Of a stretch of 63,652 nt of DNA, positions 8,659 through 16,876 are shown one piece after another. This DNA is from DYCT01 sp051875715 (GTDB taxonomy: Bacteria > Bacteroidota > Bacteroidia > Bacteroidales > Bacteroidaceae): positions 1 to 63,652 of the forward strand of contig JBJEHD010000037.1 of assembly GCA_051875715.1 (NCBI GenBank), given 5' to 3'. A program made the translations under genes and the position numbers. Position 1 is the stretch's first letter; each line of letters starts with the position of its first letter. The notes beneath the pieces were generated by a model. That model was not told the origin of the DNA. It saw only the letters and a program-made list of their open reading frames with translations, and did not search any database.

Positions 8659-9156
8659 CTAACGTTTTATGCCTTCCAGGCTTAAGATACACAAGATGGA
8701 GAACAGGCTGCTGGCTGCAATCTTCAGCAGCAGCATGGGCAGGTTGAAGAACGAGAAGGCTTCCAGCGTCAGCAGGAACGTATGGTGCATCAGGGTGCCC
8801 ATGACGACGTATTTGCAGAAGGCGGCCGTGCCGATGGTCCCGAATCCGGGCTCGAAGTTCTCCTGCTTGTCCCGCGAGGAGAACAGCCGGAGCAAGAGCG
8901 GACGGCTGGCGGCCAGGAAGACGGCGGCTGCGGCATTCATGCCGGGGGTGCAGGAAAACATGTCGAGCGTCAGGCCCAGGAAGAATCCCCAAAGCATCAG
9001 CGCGTTGCGCGATACGCCCGTGTCCATCTTCAGCAAGAAGTAGATGTACAGGAAGGGGGTGGCATATCCGGCGATGTGGATGTGGTTGAGCACCAGCACC
9101 TGCACCAGCAACAAGCCGGCAAACCAGAGCAACCTGCGTATGTAGATGTGTACCAT
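8659..9156 (-). CDS. mreD: Rod shape-determining membrane protein MreD
   Basis: 165 residues, nearly all in five or so hydrophobic segments. It is identified mainly by position between mreC and mrdA and by MreD-like stretches (TPFLYIYFLLKMD, LTLDMFS). Part of the elongasome scaffold in the inner membrane. The start lies 3 bp from the mreC stop. Confidence 0.88.
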   Translation of the reverse strand: MVHIYIRRLLWFAGLLLVQVLVLNHIHIAGYATPFLYIYFLLKMDTGVSRNALMLWGFFLGLTLDMFSCTPGMNAAAAVFLAASRPLLLRLFSSRDKQENFEPGFGTIGTAAFCKYVVMGTLMHHTFLLTLEAFSFFNLPMLLLKIAASSLFSILCILSLEGIKR

Positions 9157-9159
9157 TCG

Positions 9160-10002
9160 TTATTTACGTGCTTTTCGTTCCACTTCTTTTTGTTCGCTTG
9201 CCGACAGGTGCGAGATGATGCGCACCTCTCCAATCCGGCCGAAGTCGGTAGCCAGTTTCACCCGGAGGAGGTAGGAAAGCCCGTCGTGTGAGTCGCTCAT
9301 CTCGGCGATGGTCCCCACGAGGATACCGGCCGGGAAGACCGACGAGTAGCCGTTGGTCACCACCGTGTCGCCCAGTTCGAACTGCGCGTGGCGCGGCAGG
9401 TCTTTAACGTAGGCGTATTCCGAACTTCCGCCTTCCCACTTCAGGTAGCCGAAGTAGTCGCTCCCTTTGATCTTGCAGTTGATGCTCGATTTGCTGTTGA
9501 GGGCGGAGATGGCCACGGAATAGTGGGGCGAGGTCTGGTAGATGATGCCTACCACGCCGTTGCCGTCGACAACGCCCATCTCGCTGCGCACACCGTCGGC
9601 GGTGCCTTTGTTGAGGGTGATGTAGTTGTTGAGGCGGTTCACGCTGTTGTTGACGACTTCGGCCGGGATGATTCGGTAGGCCGACAGGGCCGAGTCGCCC
9701 ACGTAGGAGAAGGCCGTGGAGTCTTTCGTAAGCGTCCACAACTGCCGTTGCAGGGCTTCCACTTGCTGCTCCAGCACGAGGTTCTTGTCCATGAGGTCCT
9801 TGTTCACCGTTTTCAGGTGGAAGTAGGACGAAACGCCGCCCAGCACCTCGTACGTCGTCCCGACGACTTGGTTGGCGGAGGTGAAGAACACGCTTCCCTG
9901 GTAGTAGTTGAACCGGAATAATAGTACAAAACTGGTTGCCTCTAACAAAAGAAAGAGGAACCAGTGATTGTACTTGATGAGAAAATTCAGCAGATTCTTC
10001 AT
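9160..10002 (-). CDS. mreC: Rod shape-determining protein MreC
   Basis: 280 residues. An N-terminal transmembrane helix (about 10-30) is followed by a coiled coil (about 62-92, LEQQVEALQRQL) and the periplasmic beta domain with GTADGVRSEMGVVDGNGVVGII, the MreC signature. It links cytoplasmic MreB to PBP2 and RodA. The C-terminus is Lys/Arg/Glu rich. It follows mreB by 6 bp. Confidence 0.94.
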   Translation of the reverse strand: MKNLLNFLIKYNHWFLFLLLEATSFVLLFRFNYYQGSVFFTSANQVVGTTYEVLGGVSSYFHLKTVNKDLMDKNLVLEQQVEALQRQLWTLTKDSTAFSYVGDSALSAYRIIPAEVVNNSVNRLNNYITLNKGTADGVRSEMGVVDGNGVVGIIYQTSPHYSVAISALNSKSSINCKIKGSDYFGYLKWEGGSSEYAYVKDLPRHAQFELGDTVVTNGYSSVFPAGILVGTIAEMSDSHDGLSYLLRVKLATDFGRIGEVRIISHLSASEQKEVERKARK

Positions 10003-10008
10003 TTCCGA

Positions 10009-11031
10009 TTATCGCATCAGGAACGAGAAACGGTCTACGTTTTTCAGGGCCACCCCTGTGCCTTTGGCCACGGAGTGCAACGGGTCTTCTGCGATATGGA
10101 AAGGAATGTTGATCTTGTCCGTCAGACGTTTGTCCAGTCCGCGGAGCAATGCGCCTCCACCTGACAGGTAGATTCCATTGTGCACGATGTCGGCATACAG
10201 CTCGGGCGGTGTCTTCTCCAATGCGCTGAGGATGGCGGTCTCTATCTTGGCGATGGACTTCTCGAGGCAGTGTGCGATTTCCTGGTAGCATACCGGCACT
10301 TCCATCGGGAGGGCGGTGATGCGGTTCGGACCATACACGATGTAGTCCTCGGGGGCTTCTTCGCCGAGGTCGGTCAGTGCGGCTCCTACGTGAATCTTGA
10401 TTCGTTCGGCCATGCGCTCGCTGACCTTCACGTTGTGCTGGCGTCCCATGTAGTCGCGGATGTCCTCCGTCAGGTCGTCGCCGGCCACGCGGATGGAACT
10501 GTTCGAAACGATGCCGCCCAACGAGATGACGGCGATTTCGGTCGAGCCGCCGCCTATGTCGACAATCATGTTGCCTTCGGGGGCTTCCACGTCGATGCCG
10601 ATGCCGATGGCGGCCGCCATCGGTTCGTAAATCAGGTAGACGTCACGTCCGCCGGCATGTTCGGCCGAGTCGCGCACGGCACGGAGTTCCACTTCCGTAC
10701 TGCCCGAGGGCACGCCGATGACCATGCGCAGGGAGGGCGAGAACAACCGGTTTCCGGTGTTCACCATCTTGATCAGACCGCGCATCATCTGCTCGCAGGC
10801 GTAGAAGTCTGCAATCACGCCGTCGCGCAGCGGACGGATGGTCCGGATGGTGTCGTTGGTCTTTTCATACATCATTTTGGCTTTTTCGCCTACGGCAATC
10901 ATCTTGTCCGTACGCTTGTCCAAAGCCACGACCGACGGTTCGTCCACCACAATCTTGCCACCGTTGATGATGATTGTGTTGGCCGTACCGAGGTCCATCG
11001 CTATTTCTTGTGTGAAAGAGAATAATCCCAT
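10009..11031 (-). CDS. mreB: Actin-like cell shape protein MreB
   Basis: 340 residues of the actin/Hsp70 ATPase fold: MDLGTANTIIINGGKIVVDEPSV (phosphate 1 loop), an MIVDIGGGSTEIAVISLGG stretch (phosphate 2 loop) and the GIYLSGGGALL adenosine motif. MreB filaments position the cell-wall machinery along the inner membrane. It begins 31 bp after the purH stop and is followed immediately by mreC. Length is standard. Confidence 0.97.
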   Translation of the reverse strand: MGLFSFTQEIAMDLGTANTIIINGGKIVVDEPSVVALDKRTDKMIAVGEKAKMMYEKTNDTIRTIRPLRDGVIADFYACEQMMRGLIKMVNTGNRLFSPSLRMVIGVPSGSTEVELRAVRDSAEHAGGRDVYLIYEPMAAAIGIGIDVEAPEGNMIVDIGGGSTEIAVISLGGIVSNSSIRVAGDDLTEDIRDYMGRQHNVKVSERMAERIKIHVGAALTDLGEEAPEDYIVYGPNRITALPMEVPVCYQEIAHCLEKSIAKIETAILSALEKTPPELYADIVHNGIYLSGGGALLRGLDKRLTDKINIPFHIAEDPLHSVAKGTGVALKNVDRFSFLMR

Positions 11032-11062
11032 TTTTCTATTCGTCGTTGTAAAAAAGTGAATG

Positions 11063-12586
11063 TTAGTGCTTGAAGTGACGGATGCCGGTCAGCACCATGG
11101 CCACTCCGTGTTCGTTGCAGTAGTCGAAGGTGAGTTGGTCTTTCACCGAACCGCCCGGTTGGATGACGGCCGTCACCCCTTCCTTGTCGGCAATCTCCAC
11201 GCAGTCGGGGAAGGGGAAGAAGGCATCGCTGGCCATGACGGCTCCGTGGAGGTCGAAACCAAACGATTTGGCTTTCTCGATGGCCTGTTTCAGGGCATCC
11301 ACGCGCGAGGTCTGTCCGACGCCGCTGGCGAGCAGTTGCTTGCCCTTGGCCAGGACGATGGCGTTCGACTTGCTGTTCTTGACAATCTTGTTGGCGAAGA
11401 GCATGTCTTCGATTTCCTGCTCCGTGGCTTTCTTTTCGGTCACCGGCTTCAGGTCGGCGGCTGTTTCGATGTCGAGGTCGCGGTCTTGCACCAGGACGCC
11501 GTTGAGCAGCGAGCGGAACTGGCGTTTCGGGAATTTGGCTTCCTTGCGGACCAGGATGATGCGGTTCTTCTTCTGTCCCAGTATTTCAAGGGCATCGACG
11601 TCGTAGTCCGGCGCGATGATGACTTCGAAGAAGATTTTGTTGATTTCCTCGGCCGTCTCCTTGTCGATGGCCGCGTTGGTGATGAGCACGCCTCCGAAGG
11701 CCGATACGGGGTCGCCGGCCAGGGCATCCTTCCAGGCTTCGAGCACGGTGGGACGCGAGGCGATGCCGCAGGCGTTGTTGTGCTTCAGCACGGCGAAGGT
11801 CACCTCGTCGAACTCGTCGATCAGGTCGACGGCGGCGTTGATGTCCAGCAGGTTGTTGTACGAAATCTCCTTGCCGTGAATCTGGTCGAACACGGCATCG
11901 AGGTCTCCGTAGAAGGCGCCCTTCTGGTGCGGGTTCTCGCCGTAGCGCAGGGTCTTCTGGTTCTCGCCGGCATAGCGGAAGGCCGACCCTTCTTCGTTGT
12001 CGAAGTAGTTGAAGATGGCGGAGTCGTAGTGCGACGAAACGGCGAATGCCTCTTTGGCCATCCAGCGGCGTTCTTCAATCGACGTCGTGGCTCCGTGCTC
12101 CATCAGCATGTCCAGCAAGGGCTTGTATTGGGCCTGCGAGGCTACGATGACCACGTCCTTGTAGTTCTTCGCAGCGGCGCGGATGAGCGAGATGCCGCCT
12201 ATGTCGATTTTCTCGATGATGTCGGCCTCGGATGCGCCCGATGCCACGGTGGCTTCGAAGGGGTAGAGGTCGACGATGACCAGGTCTATTTCGGGGATTT
12301 CGTATTTCTCAATCTGTTGCAGGTCTTGTTCTACTTCGCGGCGGCAGAGGATGCCTCCGAACACTTTAGGGTGCAGCGTCTTCACGCGTCCTCCCAGGAT
12401 GGAGGGGTAGGTGGTCAGGTCTTCTACGGCCTGGCAGGGATATCCCATCGATTCAATGAACTGGCGCGTGCCTCCTGTTGAAAGGAATTGTACACCTTCC
12501 TGGTGCAGTTTGGTGATGATTTCGTCCAAACCTTCCTTATGGTAAACCGAAATCAAAGCGGTTTTAATCTTTTTCGTTTCAGACAT
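11063..12586 (-). CDS. purH: Bifunctional AICAR transformylase/IMP cyclohydrolase
   Basis: 507 residues. The N-terminal MGS-like cyclohydrolase domain (STGGTRQFIE, LGGRVKTLHPKVFGGIL) is followed by the transformylase domain (LRYGENPHQKGAFY, KHNNACGIA, SDAFFPFPD). It catalyses the last two steps of IMP synthesis. It is the first gene of the mre operon in this arrangement, a conserved Bacteroidales linkage of purine synthesis to shape genes that has no explained function. Confidence 0.97.
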   Translation of the reverse strand: MSETKKIKTALISVYHKEGLDEIITKLHQEGVQFLSTGGTRQFIESMGYPCQAVEDLTTYPSILGGRVKTLHPKVFGGILCRREVEQDLQQIEKYEIPEIDLVIVDLYPFEATVASGASEADIIEKIDIGGISLIRAAAKNYKDVVIVASQAQYKPLLDMLMEHGATTSIEERRWMAKEAFAVSSHYDSAIFNYFDNEEGSAFRYAGENQKTLRYGENPHQKGAFYGDLDAVFDQIHGKEISYNNLLDINAAVDLIDEFDEVTFAVLKHNNACGIASRPTVLEAWKDALAGDPVSAFGGVLITNAAIDKETAEEINKIFFEVIIAPDYDVDALEILGQKKNRIILVRKEAKFPKRQFRSLLNGVLVQDRDLDIETAADLKPVTEKKATEQEIEDMLFANKIVKNSKSNAIVLAKGKQLLASGVGQTSRVDALKQAIEKAKSFGFDLHGAVMASDAFFPFPDCVEIADKEGVTAVIQPGGSVKDQLTFDYCNEHGVAMVLTGIRHFKH

Positions 12587-12612
12587 GTATTTGCAGATTT
12601 AATATTGATGTG

Positions 12613-12620
12613 CAAAGTTA
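12613..12620 (-). promoter_or_regulatory. Possible -7 element of purH-mre operon
   Basis: The complement reads TAACTTTG, matching TAnnTTTG, 27 bp before the purH start. No TTTG -33 box is seen at the expected distance. Confidence 0.4.
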
Positions 12621-12797
12621 AACATTTCCCCTTGAACAACACGCATAAAACACATATTTTATCAAAGTTGCGCCGTCGTCTTCCGTTGTTTCTTGTTGCT
12701 GCCCCGGCAGGCCATGCAGACCGATGCGGTTTCGAGTCCGTTCTTTCGGCGGAGGCTTCGCCGTGTCGTGCGCTTCTGCCTATAGGCGTATGTCAGG

Positions 12798-12860
12798 TAC
12801 GATTATTAATCGTACTCGACTACGATTATTAATCGTACTGCGTTACGATTGTTAATCGTA
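12798..12860. repeat. Triple 17-bp palindrome at 23-bp spacing
   Basis: Three copies of TACGATTA-N-TAATCGTA (12798-12814, 12821-12837, 12844-12860). The first two are perfect dyads with a central T and the third has one arm mismatch. The spacing is exactly 23 bp with 6-bp spacers that differ (CTCGAC, CTGCGT). Conserved dyads with unconserved spacers suggest a protein-binding array rather than a simple tandem duplication. They lie about 210-275 bp upstream of purH and downstream of asd. Confidence 0.85.
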
Positions 12861-12953
12861 CCAAAGTGGTGTCTATAGGGAGGGGCGGATGCGGATGGAG
12901 GTAGGGGGCGTCGGGTGCGTGGGCGGCCTGCCGGTCGGTTGGGGAGAAACGGC

Positions 12954-12995
12954 AGAGGCTGTGCCGGAGGGAAGTGGAATCCCGGCACAGCCTCT
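12954..12995 (-). terminator. Hairpin downstream of asd
   Basis: Perfect 14-bp stem AGAGGCTGTGCCGG / CCGGCACAGCCTCT (12954-12967 and 12982-12995) with a 14-bp loop, about 95 bp past the asd stop. No long T-run follows, so it may act as a Rho-assisted terminator or an mRNA 3'-end protector. Confidence 0.6.
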
Positions 12996-13089
12996 AAAGG
13001 GGTTCTCCGCAGGGGCCTTGATGCAAGGCACCGTTTGGCTTTCCTGCTCGCTTTCGCCTGCCGCACGCACGCGGCGGACGGGGGGACGG

Positions 13090-14097
13090 TCAGAGCGCGT
13101 TCTCCTTCAGCAGGTATTCGGCTATCTGTACGGCGTTGAGGGCGGCTCCCTTCTTGATTTGGTCGCCTACAATCCAGAACGTCAGTCCGTTGTCGTTGGC
13201 CAGATCTTTGCGGATGCGGCCTACGTAGACGGGGTCTTTGCCGGAGAGGAACAGCGGCATCGGATACTTCTTCTCGGCCGGGTTGTCTTCCAGCACCAGG
13301 CCTTCGCCTTTTGCGAAGGCTTCGCGGGCTTCTTCCACCGAGATGGGGCGTTCGGTCTCCACCCAGATGCTTTCCGAGTGGGCGCGCAGGGCCGGCACGC
13401 GCACGCAGGTGGCGCTGACGCGTACGTCGGAGTGCATAATCTTACGGGTTTCGTTGTACATCTTCATCTCTTCCTTCGTGTATCCGTTGTCCGTGAACAC
13501 GTCGATTTGCGGGATGAGGTTGAAGGCCAGCTGGTAGGCGAATTTCTCCACCGTGACAGGTTCGCCGGCCAGGATCTGGCGGTATTGGGCGTAGAGTTCG
13601 TCCATGGCGGCCGCACCTGCCCCGCTGGCGGCCTGGTAGGTCGACACGTGCACCCGCTTGATGTGCGAGAGGTTTTCGATGGCCTTCAGCGCCACGACCA
13701 TCTGGATGGTGGTGCAGTTGGGGTTGGCGATGATGCCGCGCGGACGGGCCTTGGCATCGGCTGCATTGACTTCGGGCACCACCAAGGGCACGTCGTCGTC
13801 CATGCGGAAGGCGCTCGAGTTGTCAATCATCACGGCGCCGTATCGGGTGATGTCGGCGGCATATTCTTTGGAAGTACCGGCTCCGGCGGAGGTGAAGGCG
13901 ATGTCCACCCCTTTGAAGTCATCGTTGTGCTGCAGAAGTTTGACCTCGATTTCTTTGCCGCGGAAGGTGTATTTTCGGCCTGCGCTGCGCGTCGAGCCAA
14001 ACAACACCAGTTCGTCAATCGGGAAATTTCGTTCATCAAGCACCCGCAGGAATTCCTGTCCTACGGCTCCGCTTACACCAACAATCGCTACTTTCAT
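13090..14097 (-). CDS. asd: Aspartate-semialdehyde dehydrogenase
   Basis: 335 residues. NADP-binding loop VGVSGAVGQEFLRVL at the N-terminus, catalytic Cys128 in NPNCTT, and the substrate region YQAASGAG. It converts aspartyl phosphate to aspartate semialdehyde for lysine/DAP, threonine and methionine synthesis. Length is normal. It is monocistronic, divergent from the lamin-tail gene, with a strong hairpin downstream. Confidence 0.96.
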   Translation of the reverse strand: MKVAIVGVSGAVGQEFLRVLDERNFPIDELVLFGSTRSAGRKYTFRGKEIEVKLLQHNDDFKGVDIAFTSAGAGTSKEYAADITRYGAVMIDNSSAFRMDDDVPLVVPEVNAADAKARPRGIIANPNCTTIQMVVALKAIENLSHIKRVHVSTYQAASGAGAAAMDELYAQYRQILAGEPVTVEKFAYQLAFNLIPQIDVFTDNGYTKEEMKMYNETRKIMHSDVRVSATCVRVPALRAHSESIWVETERPISVEEAREAFAKGEGLVLEDNPAEKKYPMPLFLSGKDPVYVGRIRKDLANDNGLTFWIVGDQIKKGAALNAVQIAEYLLKENAL

Positions 14098-14144
14098 TTT
14101 CTTATTTCTTTTACTGTTTCAGTGAATAATGGTTGATTATTGCG

Positions 14145-14152
14145 TACATTTG
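14145..14152 (+). promoter_or_regulatory. -7 element of the lamin-tail gene
   Basis: TACATTTG matches TAnnTTTG. The expected transcript start near 14159 leaves a leader of about 35 nt. No clear TTTG -33 box. It overlaps the divergent asd promoter region. Confidence 0.5.
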
Positions 14153-14170
14153 TCTGCAATAAATTGGGTG

Positions 14171-14178
14171 CAAAAATA
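14171..14178 (-). promoter_or_regulatory. -7 element of asd
   Basis: The complement reads TATTTTTG (TAnnTTTG), about 74 bp upstream of the asd start. No good -33 partner. It is back to back with the 14145-14152 element. Confidence 0.4.
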
Positions 14179-14192
14179 GGACATTTTGCGAT

Positions 14193-16868
14193 ATGAAGAT
14201 ACAGAATATGAGAACATTTCTTCTTTGGGCGATGTTTTTGCTGCCATGGTGCGCCTTTTCGCAGGTGACGGACGATTTCTCCGATGGCGACTTCACGGCC
14301 GACCCGGCCTGGGAGGGCGATGCAGACCGCTTCGTGGTCGACGCCCGGGGGCAGTTGCGCCTGTCGGACGAGGGGAAGGTGGGCGATGCCCGTCTGTCCA
14401 CCCCTTCGCGCCTCTCCACCGGGGCGGAGTGGACGTGCTACGTACATCTGTATGACAATCCTTCCGCCAACTTCTACGCGTTGTTCTACCTGACGGCCGA
14501 CCGGGCCGACCTCTCGGGCCGGGGCTGTTGCGTGCAGATAGGCGGTGCCGACGATGCCGTGAGCCTGCTCATCTACGAGGGCGCACGGATGCAGGAGGTC
14601 ATCAAAGGGAGTGCCAGCCGGCTGTCGTCGGCGTCGCCGGCCGTCCGGGTGCGGGTGACGTGCACCCAGGAGGGGACGTGGTCGCTGTACACGCAGGTCG
14701 TGGGCTCCGACGAAGCCTGGGTGCAGGAAGGCGAACCGACCGAACAGCGGGTGCCGGCGAGCGCGTATGTGGGCCTCCGATGCGTCTACACCGCCAGCCG
14801 CAACAAGGCGGTCGCGTTCGACGATGTTGTCGTCCGGGCCTGGGACGGCGCGGACGGGCCGGGCGATTCGGGCGGAACGGAGCAGCCGGACGAGCCTGAA
14901 CCTCCGGTGGAGGAGGGCGACCCCGACGACCATACGCCGCCGCGCCTCTTGACGGTGTGGCCTTCGTCGGCCAGCGAGGTGGTACTGACGTTCGACGAGG
15001 CCGTCCGTACCTCACGCGCCACCTTCTGGATGGACGGCATGGGCGCACCTTCGTCGTGCCGCTCGGAGGCGGAGGGCCGCCAACTGGTGCTGGCGTTCCC
15101 CTCCGCATTTGCCGATATGCAGTCGTACGAACTGACGGTGCAGGGCGTGGAGGACCGCTCGGGCAACCGGATGGCCGAGTGCCGGATGCAGTTCACCTAC
15201 TACGATCCCTCGCTCCATGCCCTGGAGTCGGGCGACGTAGTGTTCAACGAGGTGATGGCCAATCCCGTCGGTGCCGCCGGACTGCCCGAGGTGGAGTATC
15301 TGGAACTCTTCAACCGGACCTCCCGGACGGTCGACCTCAAGGGCTGGACCCTCTATTACGGCACGCGGGCGATAGCGCTTCCGGGCGGTACCCTGCCTGC
15401 CGGAGGCTATGCGGTGCTCTGTGCGGCGGCGAAGGTCGGCCTGTGGGCCGATACGGGTGTAGCACCGATAGGCGTGCCTTCGTTTCCCACCCTGGCCAAT
15501 AGCGGCAAGTTGTTGTGGCTGACCGACGCAAGGCAGCACGTCGTGGCCTGGGTCGACTACACCGATGCGTGGTACGACGACGACTTCCATCGGAAGGGAG
15601 GCTTCTCGCTGGAGTGTGTCGATGTGGGCAACCGCAGCGGCGATGCCGCCAACTGGCGTTCGTCGGCCGACAAGCGGGGCGGTACGCCCGGCATGGCCAA
15701 CTCCGTGCAGGGCGTCTGTCCGGACGAAACCCGCGGAACGGTCGACTACGCCTATCTGTCCGCCCCGGACACCGCGGTGGTGCGGTTCACCAAACCCATG
15801 CTGGCGGCCTCGGTGGAGGACGTGGACCACTACACCGTCTACCGGGGCAGCGTCGGCATACGGGCGGCGGTGGCGCAAATCCCGGATGCCCGCGAGGTGC
15901 ACCTGGCCCTTTCCGACAGCCTGCGCCCGGGCGAGGTGTGGCAGGTGGAGTGGCAGCAGCTGACCGACGTGTCGGGCTATCCTTTGGAGGGCGATCGGAT
16001 GCTGACGTTGGGCCTTCCGCAGGAAGCCGCCCCGGGCGATGTCGGCTTCAACGAATTGCTGTTCAACCCCGTATCCGGCGGTTCGGATTATGTGGAATTG
16101 TATAATCTCTCGGAAAAGTTCGTCGACCTCCATCGGCTCTATCTGGCCGACGTGTCGGCCGACGGCCGTGGCGAGGGCCGGTTGCTGGCCTCCCTGCCCG
16201 TGACGCTCGAGCCGGGCGGCTATCTGTGCCTGACGGCCGATGTGCCGTCTCTGATGTCGACTTTCCCGGAAGGGGTGGGTGCCGTGTGGCAAGTGGGCCG
16301 TTTGCCCTCCATGCCGGACAAAGCCGGTACGCTCTTGCTGCTCAACGCATCGGCCGAGGTGGTCGATTCGGTGGCCTACGAGGCGGCCATGCACGCCCCC
16401 TTCCTGTCCGACCCCGAGGGCGTATCGCTGGAGAAGATTCATCCGACGCTCTCCTCCGCCGTCCCCGGACATTGGACGTCGGCCTCCACCTCGTCGGGCG
16501 GAGGCACGCCCGGCCTGCCCAATTCGCAGTTGCGCGAACCTACGGAGAAGGACGGCGACGATGGCTTCTGGCTGGAGACGTCCTCGTTCTCGCCCAATGG
16601 CGACGGGTGGGACGACGAACTCCTCCTTCGCTATCGGGGCCTGCCTGTCGGCACGTCGGTTCGCATCCGCATCTACGATGCTGCCGGTCGCCTGGTGCAT
16701 CAGTGGGCTGCCGCCGACCTGTTGGCTGCCGAAGGCGTGTATGCGTGGGACGGGCGGCAGGCCGACGGCTCGTTGGCGCGGCCTGGCATATACCTTATCT
16801 ATATAGAACAAATCGTCCCCTCCGGGAGCCGGAAGGGACAACGGATGGCGGCCGCACTGACCGAGTAG
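14193..16868 (+). CDS. Secreted multidomain protein with two lamin-tail domains
   Basis: 891 residues with a signal peptide (MKIQNMRTFLLWA to AFSQ; Met6 is an alternative start). An N-terminal jelly-roll-like region (about 25-215) leads to an acidic Pro/Glu/Asp linker and an Ig-like domain (THPPRLL-type, LTFDEAV). The first lamin-tail domain (about 345-480: VVFNEVMANP, VEYLELFNRT, WTLYYG) is followed by a second Ig-like region and a second lamin-tail domain (VGFNELLFNP, DYVELYNLS). The C-terminal FlgD-like segment contains FSPNGDGWDDELLLRY, resembling gliding-associated C-terminal domains. It is probably exported to the outer surface; function is unknown. Base composition is markedly more GC-rich than most of the window. 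Confidence 0.85.
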   Translation: MKIQNMRTFLLWAMFLLPWCAFSQVTDDFSDGDFTADPAWEGDADRFVVDARGQLRLSDEGKVGDARLSTPSRLSTGAEWTCYVHLYDNPSANFYALFYLTADRADLSGRGCCVQIGGADDAVSLLIYEGARMQEVIKGSASRLSSASPAVRVRVTCTQEGTWSLYTQVVGSDEAWVQEGEPTEQRVPASAYVGLRCVYTASRNKAVAFDDVVVRAWDGADGPGDSGGTEQPDEPEPPVEEGDPDDHTPPRLLTVWPSSASEVVLTFDEAVRTSRATFWMDGMGAPSSCRSEAEGRQLVLAFPSAFADMQSYELTVQGVEDRSGNRMAECRMQFTYYDPSLHALESGDVVFNEVMANPVGAAGLPEVEYLELFNRTSRTVDLKGWTLYYGTRAIALPGGTLPAGGYAVLCAAAKVGLWADTGVAPIGVPSFPTLANSGKLLWLTDARQHVVAWVDYTDAWYDDDFHRKGGFSLECVDVGNRSGDAANWRSSADKRGGTPGMANSVQGVCPDETRGTVDYAYLSAPDTAVVRFTKPMLAASVEDVDHYTVYRGSVGIRAAVAQIPDAREVHLALSDSLRPGEVWQVEWQQLTDVSGYPLEGDRMLTLGLPQEAAPGDVGFNELLFNPVSGGSDYVELYNLSEKFVDLHRLYLADVSADGRGEGRLLASLPVTLEPGGYLCLTADVPSLMSTFPEGVGAVWQVGRLPSMPDKAGTLLLLNASAEVVDSVAYEAAMHAPFLSDPEGVSLEKIHPTLSSAVPGHWTSASTSSGGGTPGLPNSQLREPTEKDGDDGFWLETSSFSPNGDGWDDELLLRYRGLPVGTSVRIRIYDAAGRLVHQWAAADLLAAEGVYAWDGRQADGSLARPGIYLIYIEQIVPSGSRKGQRMAAALTE

Positions 16869-16876
16869 TGCGGGCG

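Larger units (their letters stand above)
12587..13089. other. Long intergenic region between asd and purH
   Basis: 503 bp without a credible gene; the frames in it are short and lack recognisable protein features. It holds a possible purH -7 element (12613-12620), three tandem palindromes (12798-12860) and a strong hairpin (12954-12995). Both flanking genes point left. Confidence 0.7.
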
